From DASPOF01 sp035626155 (lineage in GTDB: Bacteria > Desulfobacterota > Binatia > Binatales > Binataceae), in NCBI GenBank assembly GCA_035626155.1, contig DASPOF010000130.1, positions 1-11,503 of the forward strand: DNA of 11,503 bases, given 5' to 3'. A program made the position numbers and the translations under genes. Under the pieces are notes generated by a model. The model saw nothing but the letters and a program-made list of their open reading frames with translations. It was not told the origin of the DNA and made no database searches. Of the stretch, positions 1 through 8,972 are shown piece by piece; position 1 is the first letter of the stretch; each line of letters starts with the position of its first letter.

Positions 1-3750
<3,750 letters not shown>

Positions 3751-3792
3751 TACCTACCTCGTATAGTGCACCGCGGCGCGATGGCCGCTTCG

Positions 3793-3838
3793 AAAAACGG
3801 CAAGTGCCGCGGGCGCACGGGTATCCCCGCGCCCACGG
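3793..3838 (-). terminator. Second hairpin plus T-run in the rplL-rpoB spacer (possible attenuator)
   Basis: In the transcript, a strong GC stem pairs 3811-3816 (GGGCGC on plus) with 3829-3834 (GCGCCC). It encloses GGG/CCC around a TAT loop and can extend with CCG 3807-3809 / CGG 3836-3838. Directly after it a small 4-bp stem (3798-3801 with 3806-3809) abuts five T residues on the minus strand (3797-3793). This resembles a weak intrinsic terminator in front of rpoB. Complete termination is not plausible because rpoB must be expressed, so partial attenuation or RNA processing is inferred. Confidence 0.35.
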
Positions 3839-3847
3839 CGTATTTGG

Positions 3848-3907
3848 AAAAACCGCGTGAAATCCGATCCTCCATCGCGCGCACGGCGCGGGATGGATTC
3901 GGATTTC
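3848..3907 (-). terminator. Long imperfect hairpin plus T-run after rplL (attenuator or processing site)
   Basis: Bases 3859-3867 (GAAATCCGA) pair perfectly with 3899-3907 (TCGGATTTC). The helix continues with 3871-3876 / 3892-3897 (TCCATC/GATGGA) and 3878-3881 / 3887-3890 (CGCG/CGCG) around a 5-nt loop. That gives about 19 bp interrupted by small internal loops. On the transcript five T residues (3852-3848) follow six bases after the stem. E. coli is known to have a partial attenuator and an RNase III site between rplL and rpoB. An equivalent role here is inferred from position and structure only. Confidence 0.4.
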
Positions 3908-3943
3908 GCCACCGGTGATCGTGCGTCAAATAGCGCGAAACTC

Positions 3944-4336
3944 CTACTTGACCTCTACTGAGCCGCCCGCCTCTTCCAACTTCTTCTTGACCTCTTCAGC
4001 CTCGGCCTTGCTGATGCCTTCCTTGACCGGCTTGGGCGCGCCATCGACGAGGTCCTTGGCCTCCTTGAGACCAAGCCCCGTCAGCTCGCGAACGACCTTG
4101 ATCACCTGGATCTTCTTTTCGCCCGCGCCCTTCAGCACGACCGTGAACTCCTCCTGCTCGACCGCAGGGGCAGCCGCCGCCGCGCCCGCTGCGGGAGCCG
4201 CCGCCATCGCGACCGGCGCCGCCGCCGACACGCCGAGTTCCTGCTCGAGTTCCTTCACCAGAGCCGCCGCTTCCAACAGCGTGAGGTTCTTCAGGTAGTC
4301 CTTCACCGCGTCGCGGCTCAGTTGTGCTTCTGCCAT
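3944..4336 (-). CDS. rplL: 50S ribosomal protein L7/L12
   Basis: L7/L12 is the flexible stalk protein that recruits and activates translational GTPases. It is present as dimers bound to L10. The 130-residue product has the full architecture: an N-terminal dimerisation/L10-binding helical region (residues 1-35, LTLLEAAALVKELEQELGV), an Ala/Pro-rich hinge (about 38-58), and the C-terminal factor-binding domain with EEFTVVLKGAGEKKIQVIK and GLGLKEAKDLVDGAPKPVKE. Length is close to the usual 120-130. The ATG start is supported by a near-perfect Shine-Dalgarno (AAGGAGAG) 8 nt upstream. It follows rplJ after 117 nt and precedes rpoB after a structured 193-nt spacer. The product is certain. Confidence 0.99.
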   Translation of the reverse strand: MAEAQLSRDAVKDYLKNLTLLEAAALVKELEQELGVSAAAPVAMAAAPAAGAAAAAPAVEQEEFTVVLKGAGEKKIQVIKVVRELTGLGLKEAKDLVDGAPKPVKEGISKAEAEEVKKKLEEAGGSVEVK

Positions 4337-4344
4337 TGTGAATT

Positions 4345-4352
4345 CTCTCCTT
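4345..4352 (-). promoter_or_regulatory. Strong Shine-Dalgarno of rplL
   Basis: The minus strand reads AAGGAGAG, ending 8 nt before the rplL ATG at 4336. It is the best ribosome binding site in the operon. It fits the need for four or more copies of L7/L12 per L10, since both are translated from the same message. The stoichiometric explanation is an inference. Confidence 0.7.
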
Positions 4353-4423
4353 CCTGTCGCGTCCGGGGCGATGTGGGAGCGCTCCGAATGCTAGCTATCA
4401 GTCGTTCGTCGTGAGACTGCCTC

Positions 4424-4442
4424 GCCGGGCACGTATCCCGGC
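4424..4442 (-). other. Stem-loop in the rplJ-rplL spacer
   Basis: GCCGGG (4424-4429) pairs with CCCGGC (4437-4442) around a 7-nt loop, 11 nt after the rplJ stop. No T-run follows on the transcript, so it is not an intrinsic terminator. It could stabilise or segment the rplJ-rplL message. No function can be assigned from sequence. Confidence 0.3.
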
Positions 4443-4453
4443 ATCGTTCTACT

Positions 4454-4999
4454 TCATGCCCCGGCCGCCTGGGCCGGCTCGGCCTCGCCGCGTTTTTTTC
4501 CGATCGCGTCAATGAGCCGCGCAAGGCCCGAACCCGGCTCGCTGAGCAGCCGGACCAGCCTGGTCGCGGGCGCCCGCAACAGTCCGAGCAGTTGCGCAAG
4601 CAGGACTTCCTTGGGCGGCAGCGACGCGATGAGCTGGACTTCCTCAGCGCTGAGCGGCTTGCCGCCGAGCACGCCTCCGCGCAGCTTGAACTTGTCGCCC
4701 AGATCGCGCATCGAGGTGACGGTCCTGACCAGCTCGACCGGGTCGGCGAAGCTCAATATCACCCCGACCGGTCCGCCGAGCTTTTCGCCGAGCGGCTCGT
4801 AGGGCGTGTCCTTGATCGCGCGCCGGATGAGCGTGTTCTTCGCGACTTTGATCTCGCCGCGCACCGCGCGAACCTTGCGGCGCATCTCGGCGGTCTCGCC
4901 CGCGGTCATTCCCCGGTATTCGGAAACCAGCGCGATGCTTGCGCGGCCGAAGCGGTCGGCCAGCTCGCGGACCTGTGCAGTTTTCTGTTCTTTCTTCAT
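4454..4999 (-). CDS. rplJ: 50S ribosomal protein L10
   Basis: L10 anchors L7/L12 dimers to the 23S rRNA GTPase centre. The 181-residue product begins MKKEQKTAQVRELADRF. It carries the conserved N-terminal rRNA-binding domain (EYRGMTAGETAEMRRKVR, then KVAKNTLIRRAI near residues 53-64) and GGPVGVILSFADP about residue 75. A C-terminal helical spine for L12 dimers ends in an alanine-rich tail. Length matches the family (165-180). The gene starts only 17 nt after the rplA stop, with no convincing Shine-Dalgarno in that gap, which suggests translation coupled to rplA. The usual L10 autoregulatory leader is not present in the junction. Identification is secure. The start is supported by the N-terminal match but not by a ribosome binding site. 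Confidence 0.98.
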   Translation of the reverse strand: MKKEQKTAQVRELADRFGRASIALVSEYRGMTAGETAEMRRKVRAVRGEIKVAKNTLIRRAIKDTPYEPLGEKLGGPVGVILSFADPVELVRTVTSMRDLGDKFKLRGGVLGGKPLSAEEVQLIASLPPKEVLLAQLLGLLRAPATRLVRLLSEPGSGLARLIDAIGKKRGEAEPAQAAGA

Positions 5000-5016
5000 G
5001 TCCGACGGGCCGCGCG

Positions 5017-5727
5017 CTATGCCGCAGCCGCCACCACCTTGCTCGCCGATGCGGTATCGACGCGGACCCCGGGGCCCATCGTCGATGACACGGCGACGCT
5101 ACGGATGTAATTGCCCTTGGCGCTGGCAGGCTTCGATCGAATTATAGCCGCAAGCAGCGTGTGCGCATTATCGAGGAGCTTCGCGTCACCGAAGCTCAGC
5201 TTTCCGATCCGCGCGTGAACGACGCCCGCCTTATCGACCCGATAGTCGACCTTGCCGGCCTTGACCTCGGAGACCGCCTTGGCTACATCGAAGGTGACGG
5301 TGCCGACCTTGGGATTCGGCATCAGGCCGCGCGGTCCGAGGATTTTGCCGATTCGTCCGACCTGCGCCATCATGTCGGGGGTCGCGATCACGCGATCGAA
5401 ATCGAGCCAGTTCTCTTCCTGGATCTTCTTGATCACGTCATCGGCGCCGACGATGTCCGCACCCGCCTCGCGCGCCTCGCGCTCCTTCTCGCCCTTGGCG
5501 ATAACCAGCACGCGCGCGATCGAGCCGGTGCCGTGCGGCATCACGACCGTGCCGCGCACATTCTGATCGGCTTGGCGCGGATCGACGTTGAGACGCACGG
5601 CCATTTCGACCGTCTCGTCGAACTTCGCGACCTTGGAACCGACCACCAGCCTAACCGCCTCATCGAGCGGATAGCGGCGGTCGCGGTCGATTTGTTTTGC
5701 CGCCTCGCGGTATTTCTTGCCTGCCAT
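5017..5727 (-). CDS. rplA: 50S ribosomal protein L1
   Basis: L1 forms the mobile stalk near the E site that helps release deacylated tRNA, and it typically represses its own rplK-rplA message. The 236-residue product has the canonical beginning (MAGKKYREAAKQIDRDRRYP) and the domain I segment FDETVEMAVRLNVDPRQADQ. The inserted second domain carries the signature KILGPRGLMPNPKVGTVT, followed by GKVDYRVDKAGVVHARIGK and a C-terminal return to domain I. Length is as expected (about 230). Its Shine-Dalgarno (GAAGGA) overlaps the rplK stop region, and the two genes are 15 nt apart, so they are translationally coupled in the classical way. It ends 17 nt before rplJ. Confidence 0.99.
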   Translation of the reverse strand: MAGKKYREAAKQIDRDRRYPLDEAVRLVVGSKVAKFDETVEMAVRLNVDPRQADQNVRGTVVMPHGTGSIARVLVIAKGEKEREAREAGADIVGADDVIKKIQEENWLDFDRVIATPDMMAQVGRIGKILGPRGLMPNPKVGTVTFDVAKAVSEVKAGKVDYRVDKAGVVHARIGKLSFGDAKLLDNAHTLLAAIIRSKPASAKGNYIRSVAVSSTMGPGVRVDTASASKVVAAAA

Positions 5728-5742
5728 GACGCCGTGGTCCTT

Positions 5743-6168
5743 CTAATCGACGATCTCGATTCCCATCGAGCGCGCGGTTCCCGTGACGGTCTGCATCGCG
5801 GCATCCAGGTCCGCCGCGGTCAGATCCTTCATCTTGGTCTTTGCGATCTCCTCGACCTGCGAGCGGGTCACCGAGCCCACCTTGTTCTTGTTCGGGGTGG
5901 CGGAGCCTTTCGCGATGCCCGCGGCCTTCAGCAGGAGAACGGACGCCGGCGGGCTCTTGGTCACGAAGGTAAACGATCGGTCCGCATAGACCGTTACGAT
6001 CACCGGAATAACCAGCCCCGGCATGCTCTGCGTCTGCGCGTTGAAGGCCTTGCAGAACTCCATGATGTTCACGCCGCGCTGGCCAAGGGCGGGGCCCACC
6101 GGCGGCGACGGGTTCGCCTGCGCGCCGGGGATCTGGAGCTTTATCTGACCGACTACTTTCTTCGCCAC
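5743..6168 (-). CDS. rplK: 50S ribosomal protein L11 (GTG start)
   Basis: L11 binds the GTPase-associated region of 23S rRNA and is needed for RelA-dependent stringent response and factor function. The 141-residue product matches the family closely. The N-terminal domain holds the proline-rich NPSPPVGPALGQRGVNIM helix, the site linked to thiopeptide antibiotics, and then EFCKAFNAQTQ. The linker follows YADRSFTFVTKSPPAS, and the C-terminal rRNA-binding domain includes GSVTRSQVEEIAKTKMKDL and ends GTARSMGIEIVD. The start codon is GTG. A TAA stop sits immediately upstream in frame, so no longer form is possible. No clear Shine-Dalgarno is seen. The 78-nt gap from nusG is where an L1 operator would normally lie. 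Confidence 0.98.
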   Translation of the reverse strand: MAKKVVGQIKLQIPGAQANPSPPVGPALGQRGVNIMEFCKAFNAQTQSMPGLVIPVIVTVYADRSFTFVTKSPPASVLLLKAAGIAKGSATPNKNKVGSVTRSQVEEIAKTKMKDLTAADLDAAMQTVTGTARSMGIEIVD

Positions 6169-6208
6169 TTAGGTTTCGCTCATCAGCAAGCGCTCGCGCA
6201 TCGCCGCA

Positions 6209-6227
6209 TGCGGTACCGATCACCGCA
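6209..6227 (-). other. Stem-loop in the nusG-rplK leader
   Basis: TGCGGT (6209-6214) and ACCGCA (6222-6227) can form a 6-bp stem with a 7-nt loop in the leader of rplK. This gap is the expected place for the L1-binding autoregulatory structure of rplK-rplA. I cannot match the conserved L1-binding internal loop with confidence, so only the hairpin is claimed. Confidence 0.3.
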
Positions 6228-6247
6228 CTCGGCGCAGCGCAAACGCG

Positions 6248-6811
6248 CTAGGATTTCTCCACCTGCACAAAATCAAGCTCGACCGGGGTGGCGCGGCCGA
6301 AGATCGAAATCAGCACGCGCACCTTGCCCTTCTCGGGCTTGACCTCTTCCACCGTACCGTTGAAGTCCTGGAACGGACCGTCTATTACCTTGATCGCCTC
6401 GCCCACCTCGAACAGAACCTTCGGCTTGGGGCGCAGCGCACCCTCTTCCATCTGCTGAGTGATCTCGCGGACTTCGTCCGCGGGCACTTCGGGGGGCATG
6501 GTCGCATGGCCGACGAAGCCGGTTATCTTGGGCGTATCCTTGATTACGTGCCAGGTCTCGTCATCGAGCACCATGTTCACGAAGATGTAACCGGGGAAGA
6601 ACTTGCGGCTGGAGATCTTTCGTTGTCCGCCCTTGCCCAGTTCCTGCACGCGCTCCACCGGCACCAGGACGTCGCCGATCTTCTCCTCCATGTGAAGCGA
6701 GCGCACGCGCTCCTCGAGCGCGGCCTTCGCCTTGTGCTCGTAGCCCGAGTACGTGTGGACCACGTACCACTTCTTTTCGGGCCGGGCGCCCTCGCTGGTT
6801 GTTTCGTTCAT
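6248..6811 (-). CDS. nusG: Transcription termination/antitermination protein NusG
   Basis: NusG binds elongating RNA polymerase, suppresses pausing, contacts Rho, and couples transcription to translation through ribosomal protein S10. The 187-residue product contains the NGN domain from about residue 13 (KKWYVVHTYSGYEHKAKAAL, SRKFFPGYIFVNM, TGFVG). A linker precedes the C-terminal KOW domain (FEVGEAIKVIDGPFQDFNG, then GKVRVLISIFGR and VELDFVQVEK). Length fits the family (about 180). The ATG at 6811 is preceded by a modest GGCGAG element, and an in-frame TAG lies five codons upstream. It sits between secE (156 nt) and rplK (78 nt), the standard arrangement. Identification is certain. Confidence 0.99.
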   Translation of the reverse strand: MNETTSEGARPEKKWYVVHTYSGYEHKAKAALEERVRSLHMEEKIGDVLVPVERVQELGKGGQRKISSRKFFPGYIFVNMVLDDETWHVIKDTPKITGFVGHATMPPEVPADEVREITQQMEEGALRPKPKVLFEVGEAIKVIDGPFQDFNGTVEEVKPEKGKVRVLISIFGRATPVELDFVQVEKS

Positions 6812-6967
6812 TCGGGAACTCGCCGTCTAAGCCGATGATTCGCCGCCCTTGGCGCCGTCCGGCGCGGTATTCATCCGGATCGCCCTGCCGGATCGTCCCG
6901 CTGCTCGGCTCCCTGGGCCGCCTTCCTCCTCGAATCGGGCCACGCCTGACAGTGCTTGCGCGCCGCC

Positions 6968-7171
6968 TTAGCTCAACAGTATCCGCACCACTCGCGTGGC
7001 GCCGAAGTCGATCAGCCCCAGCCAAATCGCCATCACGATCGACAGAGCCACCACTACGATGGTCGCCTGCATGGTCTCCTTGGGCGAGGGGTAATGGACC
7101 TTCGACAGCTCTGACCAAGCTTCTTGGACAAAGCTTATACCCCGATTGAGGTAACTTTTTATACTATCCAT
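6968..7171 (-). CDS. secE: Preprotein translocase subunit SecE
   Basis: SecE clamps SecY in the SecYEG protein-conducting channel of the inner membrane. The 67-residue product is the single-span type found in most bacteria. A short amphipathic segment (residues 1-25) leads into the conserved SKVHYPSPKETMQAT hinge, followed by one hydrophobic membrane helix (about 37-57, IVVVALSIVMAIWLGLI) and a short tail. Enterobacterial SecE has two additional N-terminal helices, which are absent here as in most lineages. The ATG at 7171 has no strong Shine-Dalgarno. The gene lies between tRNA-Trp (31 nt) and nusG, the typical context. Confidence is high from motif, length and synteny. Confidence 0.97.
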   Translation of the reverse strand: MDSIKSYLNRGISFVQEAWSELSKVHYPSPKETMQATIVVVALSIVMAIWLGLIDFGATRVVRILLS

Positions 7172-7202
7172 TTTCGATGTCCGCTACAAGACCTCGGTAG
7201 CT

Positions 7203-7280
7203 TGGCGGGTCAGGCAGGATTCGAACCTGCAACCCTCGGATTTGGAGTCCGATGCTCTGTCCAATTGGAGCTACTGACCC
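7203..7280 (-). tRNA. tRNA-Trp (anticodon CCA)
   Basis: A complete cloverleaf is visible. The 7-bp acceptor stem is GGGTCAG/CTGACCC, the D arm has GCTC/GAGC, and the anticodon loop CTCCAAA carries CCA. The T arm contains GGTTCGAATCC. The discriminator is G, as usual for tRNA-Trp, and a 3' CCA is encoded (7205-7203). It lies between rpmG and secE, a conserved placement in many bacteria. It would have to be excised from the operon transcript if it is read from the upstream promoter. Confidence 0.97.
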
Positions 7281-7319
7281 TCGGCCTGGCGTCCTGGCCA
7301 CGCCGCACCCGCCATCGCC

Positions 7320-7478
7320 TCATACCGGTTTGCACTCGCGATGCAGGGTGTGGGAGCGGCAAGACGGACAGAACTTCTTGATCGCGAACTTCTCCGTTTG
7401 CTTCTTCTTGTTCTTGCTCGTGACGTAGTTGCGCCGCTTGCAACCGTCGCAAGCAAGCCCGATTAATTCTCTAATCAC
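7320..7478 (-). CDS. rpmG: 50S ribosomal protein L33 (GTG start)
   Basis: L33 is a small 50S protein near the E site. Read from GTG at 7478, the 52-residue product begins MIRELIGLACDGCKRRNYVT, continues with a lysine-rich segment, and ends FCPSCRSHTLHRECKPV. It carries two CxxC pairs (C10/C13 and C37/C40), so it is the zinc-binding (C+) form. Length is typical (49-55). No in-frame ATG lies nearby upstream, and GGTGG precedes the GTG by 6 nt as a possible ribosome binding site. It sits 46 nt after tRNA-Thr(GGT) and 39 nt before tRNA-Trp. In many bacteria tuf lies directly upstream of this gene, but it is absent here. Confidence 0.96.
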   Translation of the reverse strand: MIRELIGLACDGCKRRNYVTSKNKKKQTEKFAIKKFCPSCRSHTLHRECKPV

Positions 7479-7524
7479 TGTATGCCACCGTCCTTAAGGC
7501 GCCGGCGCGGCGCGATGGGGTCGA

Positions 7525-7597
<73 letters not shown>

Positions 7598-7652
7598 CCA
7601 TCGCTGCCATCCGGGAAAGCCATCGATGCAACCTGGCAGTCTCGTGGTAAGG

Positions 7653-7728
7653 TGGAGCGGGAAACGGGACTCGAACCCGCGACCCCGAGCTTGGAAGGCT
7701 CGCGCTCTACCAACTGAGCTATTCCCGC
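7653..7728 (-). tRNA. tRNA-Gly (anticodon TCC)
   Basis: The acceptor stem is GCGGGAA/TTCCCGC, the D arm has GCTC/GAGC, and the anticodon stem is CGAGC/GCTCG around CTTCCAA (anticodon TCC). The T arm has GGGTTCGAGTCCC. The discriminator is T and a 3' CCA is encoded (7655-7653). It corresponds in position and anticodon to E. coli glyT. Confidence 0.97.
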
Positions 7729-7750
7729 TCTCCGCACCTGACAATCCAAC

Positions 7751-7836
<86 letters not shown>

Positions 7837-7857
7837 CCAAGGTCACCTGCCGAACAA

Positions 7858-7929
7858 AGCCGATGGCCAGAATCGAACTGGCAACCAACTGATTACAAAT
7901 CAGTTGCTCTACCGTTGAGCTACATCGGC
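7858..7929 (-). tRNA. tRNA-Thr (anticodon TGT)
   Basis: The acceptor stem is GCCGATG/CATCGGC, the D arm has GCTC/GAGC, and the anticodon stem is ACTGA/TCAGT around TTTGTAA (anticodon TGT). The T arm has CAGTTCGATTCTG. The discriminator is T and no CCA is encoded. It is the first gene downstream of the promoter at 7949-7977 and corresponds to E. coli thrU in the conserved four-tRNA order. Confidence 0.97.
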
Positions 7930-7948
7930 AAATAACGATAAACTAGAG

Positions 7949-7977
7949 AGGTTATTCTCGCCTTGGGAAAGTGTCAA
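7949..7977 (-). promoter_or_regulatory. Sigma70-type promoter of the tRNA/ribosomal protein operon
   Basis: On the minus strand a perfect -35 box TTGACA (7977-7972) is separated by 17 nt from TAACCT (7954-7949), which matches the -10 consensus at its first two and last positions. Transcription would begin about 7942, roughly a dozen bases before tRNA-Thr(TGT). No other promoter of comparable quality was noticed further down the minus-strand block. It is therefore the likely main promoter for the tRNAs and possibly the genes beyond. Internal promoters cannot be excluded. Confidence 0.65.
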
Positions 7978-7981
7978 GCTT

Positions 7982-8007
7982 CGGCCCGTCTTTTGCGTCC
8001 GGCCCGT
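7982..8007. repeat. 8-bp direct repeat upstream of the tRNA promoter
   Basis: CGGCCCGT occurs at 7982-7989 and again at 8000-8007, an 18-bp period. The nearer copy begins 4 bp beyond the -35 box of the tRNA promoter. A shorter GGCCCG recurs at 8027-8032 inside the rlmB end. The position suits a paired activator or repressor site, but GC-rich sequence yields such repeats by chance, so no regulator is named. Confidence 0.3.
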
Positions 8008-8023
8008 GCCAGGCGCCTGGGAC

Positions 8024-8872
8024 TCAGGCCCGACTGCCAGGCCCGCCCGGCGCCGGCAACGCCCTCCGGCGGGCGATTTCGAACAGCGCGACGGCCGCCG
8101 CGACCGATACGTTGAGCGATCCGACCTTCCCGCGCATCGGGATGCCCACGATAAAATCCGACCCCCGCCGCACGATTTCACGAATCCCCCGCGCCTCGGA
8201 TCCGACGACGATCGCGAGCTTGCGGCCGACGTCGAGGTCATAAAGCGAGGTGGCGCCGCCCGGAGCGAGCGCCGCGACCCAGTAGCCTGCCTCCTTCAAC
8301 TGTTCGAGCGACCGCGCGACGTTGCCACATTGCGCAATCTTAAGATGCAGGCACGCGCCCGCCGATGACTTGACCGCGGCCGGCGTGATGCTCGCCGTCC
8401 GATCCCGCGCAAGCACGATCGCGCCGACGCCGGCGCACTCGGCCGATCGCAGCAGCGCTCCCAGATTGCGCGGGTCACTGACGCCATCGACCACTACCAG
8501 CGGATCGGGTTTCTCCGCGAGGATCGCCTCGAATGGGGCGTACTGATACTCGCCGACCAGCGCGACGATCCCCTGGTGGCGCGCGTCCGGCCCGGCGATC
8601 CGATCGAGGTCCTCCCGGCTGAGGCTCTCGGCGCGTCCCCCGGCGCGCCGCACGCGCCCGATTTCCTCGGCGAAGCGGCCCTCATCGCCAAGCCGCACAT
8701 GGAGCACGCGCACCATCGCCGGCGCCGCCGCGAGCAACTCGCGGACCGGCTCGACCCCGAACACCACGCCGCGCTCACCCGCGCCGGGGCGGTGGCGGGG
8801 CTGCTCGCGATGCGCGCGCGTATCGCCGCCACCATGGCGCGCTTTTGCTCCAGCGCTGCGCTCGAATTTCAT
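8024..8872 (-). CDS. rlmB: 23S rRNA (guanosine(2251)-2'-O)-methyltransferase RlmB / TrmH-family RNA methyltransferase
   Basis: RlmB methylates the 2'-OH of G2251 in the peptidyl-transferase P loop of 23S rRNA, using S-adenosylmethionine. The 282-residue product has an N-terminal L30e-like substrate-binding domain (about residues 35-110, VFGVEPVRELL onward, with HQGIVALV). The SPOUT catalytic domain follows with all three motifs: DPRNLGALLRSAE (133-145, with N136 and R142), IVVGSEARGIR (221-231, with E226) and IPMRGKVGSLNVSVAAA (244-260, with S252 and N254). A basic, poorly conserved stretch of about 33 residues precedes the first domain. The start is therefore uncertain, and later GTG codons would also retain the domains. 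rlmB near rpmG-secE-nusG is a recurrent arrangement, as in Bacillus. Exact rRNA specificity rests on the family match. Confidence 0.93.
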   Translation of the reverse strand: MKFERSAGAKARHGGGDTRAHREQPRHRPGAGERGVVFGVEPVRELLAAAPAMVRVLHVRLGDEGRFAEEIGRVRRAGGRAESLSREDLDRIAGPDARHQGIVALVGEYQYAPFEAILAEKPDPLVVVDGVSDPRNLGALLRSAECAGVGAIVLARDRTASITPAAVKSSAGACLHLKIAQCGNVARSLEQLKEAGYWVAALAPGGATSLYDLDVGRKLAIVVGSEARGIREIVRRGSDFIVGIPMRGKVGSLNVSVAAAVALFEIARRRALPAPGGPGSRA

Positions 8873-8935
8873 GTTGCCCGATACTATCAGAGTGTGTGCG
8901 GCGCCGCGCGAGTTTCATTCGATCCGCCGAGCGTC

Positions 8936-8941
8936 TAGAAT
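8936..8941 (+). promoter_or_regulatory. Possible -10 element for lptF-lptG
   Basis: TAGAAT on the plus strand matches the sigma70 -10 consensus at five of six positions and lies about 30 nt before the preferred lptF start, in the divergent gap with rlmB. No good -35 box is found at 16-18 bp spacing (GTTTCA is the best). It is therefore a weak prediction. Confidence 0.25.
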
Positions 8942-8972
8942 CAAACTCTGCCGCGCCCTCGAGATTCGAAAT

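Noticed and set aside
5161..6342. A 393-codon plus-strand open frame over rplA, rplK and the end of nusG
   Set aside because: It lies opposite three certain genes, spans their junctions, and has an Arg/Leu/Asp/His-rich composition typical of GC-rich shadow frames.
6561..7118. A 185-codon minus-strand frame overlapping secE and nusG in another frame
   Set aside because: It covers two well-supported genes in the wrong frame and is rich in Arg/Gly, as expected from GC-rich out-of-frame translation.
8009..8020. Palindrome CCAGGCGCCTGG between rlmB and the tRNA promoter as a terminator of rlmB
   Set aside because: It is a perfect palindrome with no real loop, and no T-run follows on the transcript, so it cannot be called an intrinsic terminator.
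8870..8873. Divergent overlapping start codons (CATG) for rlmB and a longer lptF
   Set aside because: The extra 34 residues ahead of lptF are not LptF-like and contain the candidate -10 sequence, so the shared CATG is probably coincidence.
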